Shown here one piece after another: positions 21,508 through 38,810 of a stretch of DNA of 50,000 nucleotides (positions are counted from its first letter, which is position 1; each line of letters starts with the position of its first letter). The notes beneath the pieces were generated by a model. That model saw only the letters and a program-made list of their open reading frames with translations. It had not been told where the DNA came from and did no database searches. Source of the DNA: Chrysomallon squamiferum (taxonomy: Eukaryota; Mollusca; Gastropoda; Neomphalida; Peltospiridae); assembly GCA_012295275.1 (NCBI GenBank), contig CM022672.1:14012995-14062994 (forward strand), written 5' to 3'. A program made the translations under genes and the position numbers.

Positions 21508-22100
21508 CATTATTATTATTTTCTTAAATATTCTTAACTTTATTTTATTTATTAATTTAAAAAAATAAAAATAAAAATATTTTTTTTTAATTGAGATCAC
21601 ATGGTTTCTGAAATAGCGGAGATCTAGCACTTTGGCATCCATTTTAACGCTAATTTTTGAAAGAATCAAGCCGACTTAAGTAATGATTTTCTCACTTCTT
21701 GTTTCATCTAGAAATGATGTTTTTTAATTATTCTTAAATGATATTCAAAAGCAGTATTCGTAATGGCAGCAGCGACAACAACAGGATTAGTATCAGAAAC
21801 TCAAAAACAAACAAACTGCATGTTTAAAAACGCTTTTACTACCTTTTTTATTTTATTTTATTTTATTTATTTTTATTTTTTGCACTCTGAATTATTTAAC
21901 ATTAAACTAAAAAATAAACAAAAAAGATATTTAAAAACGCTTTTACTACCTTTTTTATTTTTTATTTTCAGTGCGGGTTTTGTTGTGTTTTAAGTATATT
22001 AATTGTTTTAAATAAATCACTCCAACTTTAGTTATAAAAGAATAGAATGGATTTGTGAATCATTTATCATTTTTGTCATTTCGTTATTATTTAATGCTAT

Positions 22101-22188
<88 letters not shown>

Positions 22189-22190
22189 AT
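20240..22190. other. Downstream flank of dermatopontin 2
   Basis: This is homologous to 31030-32440 and, in part, to 42960-45710. It contains no P450 cassette. An (ATT)n lies at 21463-21513 and an (AG)n of about 84 bp at 22104-22187. A short direct duplication occurs at 20978-21045 and 21060-21160 (sharing CAACGGCAAATATTTATACG). At 21596-21620 a splice-acceptor-like fragment matches the start of the unknown exon at 45047, but the exon body is absent. Confidence 0.65.
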
Positions 22191-22316
22191 TAACCACACA
22201 ATGAAAACATATTTAAATTTACATTAGTACATACATTCTTGAGAGAAGTTTGAAGTTTTCATAACGACTGACAATGTTATAATGAATATTATACTAATTT
22301 GATAAAACAAAATAAA

Positions 22317-22431
22317 ACACAATATTGAACAGATTTTATTTAAACGTGAGTTTAACTGAAAACTTATAACAGTAACTCTACGCATATGTGTATAGAATAC
22401 TGAAAGTCATGATTATACTCTCTGAATCCGC
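22317..22431 (-). other. Dermatopontin 2, 3' UTR exon with poly(A) signal
   Basis: The acceptor is CTTTTCAG/GCGG at 22432/22431 and AATAAA is at 22340-22335. The matching donor GTAAGT follows 23189. Structure parallels copies 1 and 3. Confidence 0.6.
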
Positions 22432-23006
22432 CTGAAAAGAAAAAAAGAAGGAAGAAAGAAAAAAAATACACGATTAGACTAATATACGGTTATCATTATT
22501 ATATTATTATTATTATTATATCATTATTATTATTGTTAAGATATAGGTAGAAATCAGAAAGGTTTATGGAGCCATAAAAACCTACTTCCAGAATAGATAT
22601 GTACAGATACATATGTGTAAACAGACGCACACACACACGCGCGCGCGCGCGCACATCGACCCCCCCCCCCCGCCCCCCGCACATCATTTCAGGTCTAAAC
22701 ACTAATGAAATAACTTAGAACAATACAGCATGTACTGTGTTCATCAGCTGACCGTTACGTCACTATTCAAACATATCTGAAGATTTCCGAGTCGGTGATT
22801 TTATGACAGGGGTCTCGTAGAGTGTGTATGTGTGTACGACTAAATGATACTTTTTATTATTATTATTATTGCACCGGCGAGCTCGAAAATGACAGATCTA
22901 AAGGAATGTAAAACCAGAATTATTGTTAAATGAGTAGACTAGCCGGAAATGTTGTCATCCAAATGTCCTTTTGAGTCTGTTCTCCGCCAGAGGATAACTC
23001 TGGTTC

Positions 23007-23014
23007 ACACACAC

Positions 23015-23068
<54 letters not shown>

Positions 23069-23165
23069 CACACACATGCACACAAACACACACAAACATA
23101 CACACACACACATACACACAATCACACACACACAGACACACACAAACACACAGTAACGCACACAT
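23007..23165. repeat. (AC)n microsatellite in dermatopontin 2 intron 5
   Basis: The equivalent of the AC tract in copies 1, 3 and 4. Long frames on both strands are artefacts. Confidence 0.9.
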
Positions 23166-23210
23166 AATGGTGTATTTATAATACTTACGATATTCACTGT
23201 GGATTAATAA

Positions 23211-23283
23211 TTATGGCTTGTCGCAGACTTCAAATTTCCACCGTCTGTTTCTATCAAATAATAATAATAATAATAATAATAAC

Positions 23284-23353
<70 letters not shown>

Positions 23354-23557
23354 TCAGTGATAGCACTAGTAGTAATAATAATAGTAATAGTATTACGAGT
23401 AACAACAGCAACTACGACAACAACGAGAACAACAACAACAATAATAATAATAATAATAACTGTAATTGTAAATACAGTAATAGTAGTAATAGTAATAGTA
23501 CTGGTAGTTTGTTTGATGGTTGCTTTTATTTATTTATTTATTTATTTATTTATTAAT

Positions 23558-23608
<51 letters not shown>

Positions 23609-24343
23609 TGTGTTTCATTAAAATAATACTGTACTTACCTATGAACGTTGTTGTGGTAACTGAAAACACCTCTTAGAACCTTGTTCCTAGGAACTTCATA
23701 ATGAAAGAAAGCTTGAAAATCGTTCTGGTATTTATCAGTGAACCTGCAGTTCTTCAATATTGTATCTGAAATAACCAGATATTATACCTGAAATAACAAC
23801 AACAACAACAACAACAACAAAAACAGTAATTAAAATAATTATAACAATAGTAATCATCGTTATAAAATGATGAAACCTAAACAAAAATTAGTAATAATAA
23901 AAATCTCGTCACCGTCATCATCATCAGCAGCAACAGCGTCACCGGCAACATCATTAACATGGTTAAAGTTTATCACAGTAGTGGCTGTATTAACAATAGT
24001 CATAGTCATGTAATAGTAGTAGTAGCAGCATTAGTAGTAGTAGTAGTGATAGTAGGAATAGAAGTGTATAGTAATTGTAATAATAGTGACAGCAGTAGTA
24101 GCAGCAGTAGCAGTAGTAGTAGTAGTAGCAGTAGTAGCAGTAGCAGCAGCAGTACTGGTAGTAGTACTAGTAGTAGTGGTAATAGTGAGTAATAGAAGCA
24201 TAGTAATTGTAATAATAATAACAGTAGTAGACGTGATACTAATATAACAATAGTAGTAATAATATTAGATAAGAGCGTTGGCAGTGGTGGTAGTAGTATT
24301 AAGACTTAATTCAATAATAGTAATAATAATAATAATAATAATA

Positions 24344-24391
<48 letters not shown>

Positions 24392-25418
24392 GTGATAAAC
24401 TTGCGTACAAATAACAAATTTTTATATTTCAGATAAATTTCAGTGGATAACCTGGTTTGGAACAGCAGCGGATCTTGAAATCTTTGTCTTTCTTAGAGTT
24501 GTCGTAGTAGCTTAACATGCCATTAATGAAGCTGTCGGATTCACACTGATACAGCACTTCGCTATCATCTTCCTTCCGATTTTCTAAGCAGGGAGAAATA
24601 TAAAATAAATAAAATCTATGTTGTTTGAAAAATATTTTACTAAACAATCTAATTTTCGTCAGCTTAATAAGCAACATAACAATAATTGTTTTATTTAAAT
24701 TTTAAATTAGTTTTTTTTTTTAATTTAAGCAGATTTTGTAAATTGATGATTTTAGACATACGAAAATTGTACATTTTTTTAAATCCTTTTTATAATTTTT
24801 ACTCTTAAAAAAGAATCCTTTTTTTAGACATAATTTTCAGAAAAAGAAAAGAAAATGATTATTATTTTAAAAAAAAAAATGGATTTTGAGAACAGTTAGG
24901 ACGTAAAACGGATTTATCCTGCACTTGACAAAGTGGACTTATCCTGCATCTGAAAACGAGGGATTATCCTGCACCTGTCATCGAGGATTTAATTATGCAC
25001 CTAGCAAAAAGAGGAGAAATCCTGCATCTGATACAGATTACGTTTGAGCTACTGTTGTGGACATAGAAAACCCCAAACATCTCACTACGACTCGAAAAAG
25101 CGCCTAAAAAAAAATATTTTATTTTTCACAATTACCCGACCATGTACAAGTAGTATTCGAGTTCCCATTAATGTTGACACACATAAAAGTCCATTTTCTG
25201 TCATCATAAGTGTTGCTGTTTTTAGTGGCAATACTTCCGATGCTCCATCCGTCACGGCAACTGAACTTAGATAGCTGACGTGTCTGGTCGTTTAACCACC
25301 CGTGTTTAGCGCTTGCACAGACCGAGCAGCACAACAGCACAGCTAAGAAGACTGGCAACTTGGGAAAACATTTTTATTATAATCACAATGTAATCCGACT
25401 ATGTAATGTATATATTGG

Positions 25419-25457
<39 letters not shown>

Positions 25458-25502
25458 GAATGTGTGTTTATAGTTGTACGTCTGTAAGTATGTAAATATG
25501 CA

Positions 25503-25549
<47 letters not shown>

Positions 25550-25998
25550 GTCTCTATGCATGTGTGTGTATGTTTGTGTGTGTGTCTGTGTGTATGTGTT
25601 TGTGAGAGAGAGATGTGTTAATAATTGACGTTATATATTTTTTTAAATAAATATATTTATAAATGTGTATATGAGAAAAATAATAATTATAAAATTGAAA
25701 ATTAAAAAAAAAAAAAAAAAAAGAAGTCAATAAGTCACTACCTTATTTAACATTTAGGACAGACAGGAATATATAAAGGAAAAAATAAATTGCTATTCAT
25801 TATCCCAAATTAAACGTCCTAGAAGTATTATTATTATGGATTCATAAAAGTTTCTAAGTTTAATTTCTAATTACTTTAAACAAAGGAAAAAAAAAAATGA
25901 AAGTTTAATAAAATAGAATAAAACAAAGCTAAATAAAATTAAAATTAAAATTAAATTAAATTAAATTAAAATAGAATAAAACATCTTTTTACCTTCAT
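23211..25998 (-). CDS. Dermatopontin-family secreted protein 2
   Basis: Coding exons 25998-25993, 25358-25136, 24583-24452, 23765-23639 and 23250-23211 join in frame with GT-AG sites and the same phases as copy 1, giving 175 residues. The signal peptide begins MKLPVFLAVLLCCSVCASA. The mature chain keeps the eight family cysteines. The repeats have drifted: the first is DDRKWTFMC, but the second is KDKDFKIRCC and the third NRRWKFEVC, so two of three canonical D-R pairs are altered. The longer first loop holds potential N-glycosylation sites (NSNTT region). Exon 4 is one codon longer than in copy 1. A second TTATTTCAG lies close upstream of the exon 4 acceptor. The gene appears intact and expressible; the drift may mean altered function. 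Confidence 0.87.
23257..23353. repeat. (AAT)n at the last coding 3' splice site of dermatopontin 2
   Basis: About 97 bp of AAT units with one AAC, ending about 7 nt from the exon 5 acceptor. It is the longest version among the four copies. Confidence 0.9.
23525..23610. repeat. (ATTT)n in dermatopontin 2 intron 4
   Basis: The tetranucleotide tract lies next to the exon 4 donor. It is shorter in copies 1 and 4 and mixed with CTTA units in copy 3. Confidence 0.9.
23990..24395. repeat. TAG/AAT/ATG trinucleotide block in dermatopontin 2 intron 3
   Basis: Homologous to 14310-14660, ending in (AAT)n and (ATG)n. Confidence 0.85.
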
Positions 25999-26094
25999 TT
26001 CACTGTCACCGTAACAGGTCCGCCTTGTGAGTGAGTGAGTGAGAGAGTGAGCTGCTGTGAAGCAAGTACTGCGACAGACAAAAGTTCTACCAGA

Positions 26095-26102
26095 CTTTTA
26101 AA
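26095..26102 (-). promoter_or_regulatory. TATA-like box of dermatopontin 2
   Basis: TTTAAAAG about 97 nt upstream of the ATG, in the same promoter-proximal repeat as in copy 1. Confidence 0.4.
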
Positions 26103-26258
26103 GAGACCAGAGCGAGCTGCTGTGAAGCACATCTGCGACAAATTAATAAATGAGTGAAATGTATATGAAATAATAAATGTCTAAATAACGTGAAATTTAA
26201 TAAGAACGTTGATCAGTGGGTAATTTAATCTCTTTAGTATGTACCAGGAATTAACACT

Positions 26259-31020
<4,762 letters not shown>

Positions 31021-31024
31021 AATA

Positions 31025-32364
31025 AATAAAACTCATTGAGAACAGTGTTTTAATTCAATACATTTTGCCAGTGCTTTAGTGTTTTGATTTTTTTTATTAC
31101 TCAATAATTTATTGCTTGTAAAGATTATATTCCGGATAATAATTCTCTGTAGATAATTGCTTAATAATGATAACTGTATTTAGTTTTATCCAGTGAATTT
31201 ACTCAATTTATCAAACCTTGGCATTAACACGATTACATCTTCTTCTGTCATACTAGAATGGGGCAGCAGATGTATTTCTTCAAATGTTTACACTTTGTCA
31301 TTTATCATGAAGAAAATGTTGCCTGAACTGATCTGTGAAAAAGATCCCTGGGAGGGCGCAAGTTTCCATATTTCAGTTAACCATAGATTTCACACATTAA
31401 CCTTAAAATGACAGAAGATAAAATTTAGTCTGGTCCTTTTCCATCTATTAATTTGAATGAATCAATACCATATAATATTATTTGTCTTTTTACTTGAATG
31501 AATGGTTTCCATGCTATGGTTTTCTAAAAATGCGGACATCTTTTTCTATGCTTCAGTTTAATTGAACATTATCTTTTGAATAATTTCAGGTAGTTGCAAG
31601 ATAATGGATCCATTGGTAAATGCTTGCTGTATAATTTCAAATGTCTGTGAAAGTTTAGTTAAGTCATCCAATCCACTTCATGATTCTGATCATGCATTAA
31701 AATGCTTTTATCATAACACCAGTTAACCAAACACTTCTTCCTGTGTACACAGAACTTAATTTTATGTCAGCGGACAAAATGCAACGTCCATTATGGAATA
31801 CTTTTTGTTAATCTTTAATTTCAGTTTAAATTATAATTTGTATTATCCTGTAGCCATTACACCTTGATTCTGAGGGCAAATATTTATACGTACATTATTA
31901 TTATTATTATTATCATCATCATCATCATCATTGTCATTATTATTATTATTAATATATCATTATTATTTTTTTAAATATTTTTTATTTTATTTATTAATAT
32001 GTTTTTAACTGTGATCACGTGGTTTCTATTTTAACCCTAATTCGCTTTTTGAAAGAATCAAGCGGACTTACGTAATGATTTTCTCACTTCTTGTTTCATC
32101 TAGAAATGATGTTTTTTAATTATTCTTAAATGGTATTCAAACGTAGTATTCGTAATGGCAGCAGCGACAACAACAGGATTAGTATCAGAAACTCAAAAAT
32201 AAACAAACTGCATGTTTAAAAATGCTTTTACTATCTTTTTTGTTTTTTATTTTTATTGCGGGTTTTGTTGTATTTTAAGTATATTAATTGTTTCAAATAA
32301 ATCGCTCAAGCTTTGGTTATAAAAGAATAGAATGGATTTGCTGAATGAATTATTTAATAATATT

Positions 32365-32440
<76 letters not shown>
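31025..32440. other. Downstream flank of dermatopontin 3
   Basis: Homologous to 20250-22190, without a P450 cassette. It carries ATT/ATC repeats at 31894-31950 and (AG)n at 32366-32440. The frame at 31193-31411 is part of an old shared segment and has no family features. Confidence 0.65.
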
Positions 32441-32441
<1 letters not shown>

Positions 32442-32519
32442 ATTAGCCACACAATGAAAACATATTTAAATTTACATTAGTTATGATGGAGATGATACTA
32501 ATTTGATTAAGTATAATAA

Positions 32520-32651
32520 AACAAAATACTGAACAGATTTTATTTAAACGTGAGATTAACTGAAAGCTTATAACAGTAACTCTACGCACGTGTGTATAGA
32601 ATACATGTTTATACTTAGTGCAGAAAATTGCCACGAAATCTCTGAATTCGC
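32520..32651 (-). other. Dermatopontin 3, 3' UTR exon with poly(A) signal
   Basis: The acceptor TTTTGCAG/GCGA is at 32652/32651 and AATAAA at 32544-32539. The donor GTAAGTATT follows 32940. Same layout as copies 1 and 2. Confidence 0.6.
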
Positions 32652-32827
32652 CTGCAAAAGAAAAATAAAAAAAAAAAACAGACAGAAAGAAAATATACGA
32701 TTATACTAATTATCATTATTATTACTGTTTAGATACAGGTAGAAATCAGAAAGGTTTATGGAGACATCAAAACATACTTTTATAAACACTTCCAGAATCC
32801 ATATATACAGATACATATGTATGAACA

Positions 32828-32832
32828 CACAG

Positions 32833-32909
<77 letters not shown>

Positions 32910-32912
32910 CAC
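32828..32912. repeat. (AC)n microsatellite in dermatopontin 3 intron 5
   Basis: A nearly pure AC tract, shorter and less interrupted than in copies 1 and 2. Confidence 0.9.
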
Positions 32913-32961
32913 ACATAATGGTGTATTTATAATACTTACGAGATTCATTGTGGATTAATAA

Positions 32962-33007
32962 TTATGGCTTGTCGCAGACTTCAAATTTCCATCGTCTGTC
33001 TCTATCA

Positions 33008-33054
<47 letters not shown>

Positions 33055-33526
33055 TAGTAGTGGTAATAGTAATAGTAATAGTAGCAGTAGCAACAGTAGT
33101 AATAACAGTAATATTAAACACAGTAACGGTAGTAGTAATAATAGTACTGGTAGATGTATAATTTGTTTGATGGTTGCTTTTATTTATTTATTTATTTATT
33201 TTCTTACTTATTTACTTACCTCTTTTATTTATTTATTTATTCTCTTACTTACTTACTTTGTTTACATACCTCTTTCATTTATTTATTTAGTTGTTTGTTT
33301 GTTTGTTTAAAATAATATTGTACTTACTCATAATCGTTATTGTGGAAACTGAAAGCACCTTTCAGAACCTTGTTACTAGGAACGTAATATTTAAGGTAAC
33401 CGTCAAAAGTGTTCTGGTATCCGCCAGTAAACCTACAGTTCCTCAGTGTTTTACCTGAAATAAACCAGATATAACGACAACAACAACAACAACAACAACA
33501 AAAATAATAATAATTATTATAATAGG

Positions 33527-33559
<33 letters not shown>

Positions 33560-33684
33560 ACTCAGCAGCAGCCGCAGGAACAGCAGCACCGTCACCACCG
33601 GCATAACATTTACCATCGTTAAAGTATATCACAGTTGTAATGGCAATATTAGCATTATTAATAGCTGTGGTAGTAGTAGTAGTG

Positions 33685-33747
<63 letters not shown>

Positions 33748-34107
33748 AGTAATAAAAATGTATAGTAATTGAAATAATAGTGACAGTCGTAGTCGTAGTA
33801 GTAGTAGTTGTAGTATTAGTAGAAGCAGTAGTAGTAGTAGTAGTAGTAGTAATAGTTGTGGTAATAGTGAGTAACAGAAGTGTATACTAATTGTAATAAT
33901 AGTGACATTAGTAGCAGTAGTAGTGGTAGTAGCACCAGAAGTATTGGTAGTAGTGAATAATAGAAGTGTATAGTAATAGTAATAATAGTGACACTAGTAG
34001 TAGTAGTATTAGTAGTAGTAATAGTGAACCTGATAATAATATAATAGTGGTAGTAATAGTATTAGAATAAAATGTCGGTAATGGTGGTAGTAGTATTAAG
34101 ACATTTC

Positions 34108-34164
<57 letters not shown>

Positions 34165-34463
34165 AATAATAATAATAATAATAATGATGATGATGATATT
34201 TTTTCTATTTCAGATAAATTTCAGTGTATAACCTGGTATGAAACAGCAACGGAACTTGAAACGTCTGTCTTCGTATTTATTTTTGTGGTAGCTGCTGATG
34301 CCAGTAATGACGCCATTGTTTGGACACTGATATAGCAATGGATCATCAAACGAGTTCACATATCCTAAGAAGGGGACAAAAATGAAATAAATAAAATCTG
34401 TTGCATCAAAAATATTTTACAAAAACATCTAATTCATGTCACTTTAAAAAATAAATAACAGTA

Positions 34464-34508
<45 letters not shown>

Positions 34509-35454
34509 CGAAGCATATTTTGTAAATTGCTCATCTTGGAGATTAGAAATTACTATTTGTTATCTTTTTTATAATCTTTAGGATTAAAACAAAATCCTTT
34601 TTTTAGATTTAATCTTCAGATCCCACCCACAAAAATTCGTTATTATTTTTAGATGCTTGCATTGTTTTAATACACAATTCATTTTGAGGACTGTAAGGAC
34701 ATATCCAGGATTTACTCTGCATCTGACAACGAGCATTTATCATGTACCTGTCAAAGAGGATTTATCTTGCACCTTGCAAATAGGACTAACCTAGCACCTA
34801 GCAAAAATGACTTACTCTGCGCCTGTCAAAGAGGACTTACCCTGCACCTTTCAAGGTAGACTTCCCCTGCAAATGTCAAACTGAACTTACCTTGCACCCG
34901 TCAAAGAGGACTTCCCCTGCACCTTTCAAGGTAGACTTCCCCTGCAAATGTCAAACTGAACTTACCTTGCACCCGTCAAAGAGGACTTACCCTGCACCTG
35001 TCTAAGTGGACTTACCCTGCACCTGTCAAAGAGGACGAATCCTGCATCTGATAAAGATGACATCTGAGCTACTATTATGGACTTACAAAGCTAAAGAGAT
35101 CTCACTACGACTTGAAAAATCGCCTACAAAGCTAAAGAGATCTAACTACGAAAAAGCTAAAGAGATCTCACTACGACTTGAAAAATCGCCTATTTTTTCA
35201 AATACCCGACCAGGAGCAACCCGAATTCGCTCCAGTGTTGACACAGTCAAACGACCACAGTCTGTCCTCTTTATGGTTATCGTGGTAACTGGTAATTTTT
35301 CTGATGCTCGATCCGGCACTGCAGATGTATGTAAATGGTTGATCCCACCAGTTTTCCCACGAGTGTACCGCACAGACGGTGCATAAAAGCACAGCTAAGT
35401 AGACTGGGAACTTGGGAAGAAAATAATAATGATTGTCATGAACTATTCGGTTAT

Positions 35455-35492
<38 letters not shown>

Positions 35493-35655
35493 AGTGTGTA
35501 TGTGTGTGTATGTGTGTTTCGGCATGTGTGTGTTTTTGTGAATATGTGTCTATGTATGTATGTGTATATTTATATATGTATATGTACAAATATACACTTG
35601 TATGTGTGTAAGAATGTAAATATCCATGAATATGTGTACACGTATGTGTGACTTT

Positions 35656-35754
<99 letters not shown>

Positions 35755-36004
35755 AAATTGACTATTAATAACTGAGGTTATATATATTTTGAAATATTTA
35801 TAAATGTGAATGAGAAGAAGGAAAAAAGAAGTTAAAAAGTCTCTACCACATTTAACATTAAACAATGATAGAAAAATGTAGACGAATCATTATGGAATAC
35901 TTTTATTTCTAATTACTTTAAACAAATCAAAACAAAACAAAGAAAAATTTAATAAAATAAATAAAATAAAATAAAAATAGAATAAAACTTATATTTACCT
36001 TCAT
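32962..36004 (-). CDS. Dermatopontin-family secreted protein 3 (most canonical copy)
   Basis: Coding exons 36004-35999, 35410-35206, 34364-34233, 33454-33328 and 33001-32962 join in frame with GT-AG sites, giving 169 residues. The signal peptide is MKFPVYLAVLLCTVCAVHS, then WENWWDQPFTYIC, a textbook dermatopontin start. All three repeats are intact: SYHDNHKEDRLWSFDC, SYHKNKYEDRRFKFRCC and DYEDRRWKFEVC. Eight mature cysteines are conserved with copies 1 and 2. The two YHxN and DR-[WF] motifs make this the copy closest to family consensus. Intron 2 holds an expanded minisatellite (34698-35060) whose units resemble splice donors on the gene strand. The immediate promoter differs from the other copies and has a clear TATA box. 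Probably secreted matrix or haemolymph protein. Confidence 0.9.
33007..33052. repeat. (AAT)n at the last coding 3' splice site of dermatopontin 3
   Basis: A shorter version (about 46 bp) of the tract in copies 1 and 2, at the same distance from the acceptor. Confidence 0.9.
33640..34195. repeat. TAG, CAA, AAT, ATG trinucleotide block in dermatopontin 3 intron 3
   Basis: It is expanded relative to other copies, with three or more partial repeats of a TAGAAGTGTATA-containing segment and a (CAA)n of about 55 bp at 34107-34162. Confidence 0.85.
34698..35060. repeat. Minisatellite of ~25 bp units in dermatopontin 3 intron 2
   Basis: About 14 degenerate units of the type CTTACCCTGCACCTGTCAAA plus 4-5 nt, with a 75-bp higher-order duplication (ACCTTTCAAGG at 34846 and 34921). 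Copies 1, 2 and 4 hold only four to five units at this place. On the gene strand at least five units contain GGTAAGT. Confidence 0.85.
35658..35752. repeat. (GT)n then (GA)n in dermatopontin 3 intron 1
   Basis: Compound dinucleotide tract. The long minus-strand frame across it is an artefact. Confidence 0.9.
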
Positions 36005-36057
36005 TTCACCGTCACGGTAAGAGCCTCACCTTGTGACCAGTCTTGTCGATGGAACCA

Positions 36058-36066
36058 CTTTTTATA
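36058..36066 (-). promoter_or_regulatory. TATA box of dermatopontin 3
   Basis: TATAAAAAG lies 62 nt upstream of the ATG, predicting a transcript start near 36033. Homology to the upstream DNA of copies 1 and 2 stops at about 36036, so this box belongs to sequence specific to copy 3. Confidence 0.6.
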
Positions 36067-36816
36067 CATTTCGTTTTTGGGCGTTATCGTTATGTTTTAA
36101 AAAATGTATTTTTAAAAAAAAAAATTTATATATATATATGTATATCGCATCCTGTTCATTGAAGGTCGTTAAAAAAAAATGTATTTTTTAAATTTTTTTT
36201 TTTATATATATATGTATATCGCATCCTGTTCATTGAAGGTCGTTAAAAAAAAAATAATAATAAAAATAATAAAGCCTTTATTATGCAGGATCTTTTCAAT
36301 ATAGCAACAAAAAAAAAAAAAAAAAAAAAAAAAATGGTGCGTTTCTTTATCTTAAGCTGAAAGGTTCCAATCTAACTAATTTTGTTTAACACTGTTGATG
36401 TTTTTGTTGTTGTTGTTTTGGTGGGGGTTTTTTTTGTTATTTGTTTGTTGTTTTTAAAATTATTTTTTGGTAATATTACTGTTTTATTAAGTTTCTTTAA
36501 TATTACTGTTTTATTAAGTTTCTTTAATATTACTGTTTTATTAATTTTGTTTAATACAGTGGTTTTATATTTAGTTTATTTTATAAATGATTGATAGATC
36601 ATTATTATTTCTTGAATTTACTTCATAAATTTGAGAAAAGATGTGATTAGGTGAGTACAGAATGATCTAAATTACGGGTTAAATGAACAACTATTCGCAA
36701 TAGTTAAAACAAGCTCAGAAAGATTATTCTGATTCTGGATAAACTAATTTTAATGACTAAAATGTAAATAATGTAACAAATATGTAAATTAAGTAACTAA
36801 CCCTGCTCTGTTTTTA

Positions 36817-36900
<84 letters not shown>

Positions 36901-37047
36901 ATATTGATTTTTTTATAAGTAGTAAAATATTAATACAAAATTACCACAGACATCATCTTATTATTGTTTTTATGTATTAAATAAATAAAAGTTGATTGTG
37001 GACAAACAGAACATCTTTTTCTTTATTTCGATTTTTTCAATTTCTTT

Positions 37048-37078
<31 letters not shown>

Positions 37079-38210
37079 AATATACAAAGTGTACTGGTTG
37101 CATGCGTGTGCGTACATGTTTAACATTATTTATCAGTGACAGACGTCAGACAAAGACTATTTACTTCTGAACCAGACCCCGAGGCAAATTTGATGTCAGG
37201 TAGTGCTATCGTAATGTTAGGCTATTAAAAATTGTAATTTCCTATTTATTGTTGTTTTATCTATTCATGCAGCTGTAATTAATTGTCCCTTATATTCGAA
37301 TAAACAGGTCTGTGCTTCTGATTGGCAGAAATACGCACCAAAAACCTTATGACGAAAGCGATAGCATTATTACGGAAGTCAACATTTTTTAAATTACTTT
37401 GTATTATTTATTTATTTATTTATTTATTTATTGTTGTTGTTGTTCTCAGTCGGAAACGAAGAGTTTTCTGGGACGCAACAAATTATTTACACTTTAAAAT
37501 AACATGTCTGTTTCAGGGTCCACTTCTTGATGTGTTGAGGTAGCTTGCAGAACTCGGTGACCCAGAGAGCAACACAAGCAGGAACTGTAAGCTCGTTGTA
37601 GGGTTTCTCAAACTGGTTTTATCAAAGTGAAGAGTCGAAGAAGGATGGAAATGGAAATGGAAAAAAATTAACGTGCTAATCAGAGCAAGCTGTTGTGAAG
37701 CACGTCTGCGACGGGCACGCTTTCTGACAGGTCAGCGGGCGTGTCCGTCGCAGAAAAAGTTTTGGGTAGGGAAAAGAATGGATTTTCGCCACGATTGCAG
37801 GACACAAGGAAGTGTCCAGCATATCGGATCGTAACGAGTCGGTACGGATGTATCGCAGCCGCAATTCGCCCCCCGTTATATCCGGCACAATCTCTCAGCC
37901 ATCACCGGGTCTGTGTTGTTTGCCGTCCTGGTTGTTCTGCTCTTGGCTGCTGTCGTTGTTTCTTTTTGGCTTCTGATGTTGTTTCTTTTTTTTGCTGCTG
38001 TTGTTGTTCCTTTTTTGACTGCTTCCTTATGGTCCACGTGGTCCAAACCTGTTTTTTTTTTTTTTTTTTTTTTTTGCCAATGGTCTTTTTATTGTTTTTA
38101 AAAGATATTATTAAAAAAAAAACCTGCAACTAAAAAACAAATAAGAACATAAATGTAGTTAACATATTTACATTTTATTTTAATTTAAAAGATGTGTAGC
38201 TAGGACTAAG

Positions 38211-38246
<36 letters not shown>

Positions 38247-38810
38247 AATAAGACACCATAACCGGGTTAGTAATGTCTGAAAGTGGGTTCGTATAGTATG
38301 TTTATCATTTTTTAATTATTAATTTAATTGGCCATTTAAATTGATTCGTCAATCAGCCGATCCATCCGTAGATCGATCAGCTGTTCAACCAATCAATCCG
38401 CAGGTCAATACATTTATATAATTCTTGTTTGTTTTCGTGTGAAAAAAAAAAACAAAACAAAAAAAAGGTTTATAGTTTGTGTTTTGTTTTGAGAATGTAA
38501 TTTGTTACTGCAGCGAGGACTAACTCTCTGTTTTTCACGTTTGGTGCCAGGATGTGTTGGAGCGTGAACTCGATTTGAAAAGAAGAAGGATCAATGGCCC
38601 ACAGTACTTATAGACAGGCATCTAACATATTCATAGTTCGAAACCAATTATCGGCCAATTGTCTTATTATAAAAATATGTTTGTTCTATATAAATTATAG
38701 AGTAGTGATAAGCTAGATTAATCTTGTTAATCTGTTTTATGTAATTTCCATTGAAAAAGCTCAGCAGTCTTCGACATTGTACAAACAACGTATCAATTGA
38801 AAAATAGATT
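36067..38810. other. Unit-specific insert upstream of dermatopontin 3, no firm gene
   Basis: It contains an 80-bp tandem duplication (36104-36260, sharing GCATCCTGTTCATTGAAGGT), a 27-bp repeat of three units (36465-36550), (TC)n at 36821-36898, and homopolymers at 36306, 37045, 38049 and 38206. At 37676-37730 the string GCTGTTGTGAAGCACGTCTG matches the promoter-proximal repeat of the other copies, displaced by ~1.6 kb. 37680-37900 is CG-rich and may be a transposon relic, but no family is recognised. Confidence 0.5.

Noticed and set aside
34698-35060. CRISPR-like regular repeats
   Set aside because: Units are contiguous and degenerate without unique spacers, in a eukaryotic intron; it is a minisatellite.
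37676-38133. Overlapping frames in a CG-rich patch
   Set aside because: No domain is recognised, and the right part is made of T and CTG-like low-complexity runs. Noted only as a possible relic.
38535-38570. TTTGGTGCCAGGATGTG as a retrotransposon primer-binding site
   Set aside because: No long terminal repeats, polyprotein or polypurine tract nearby.
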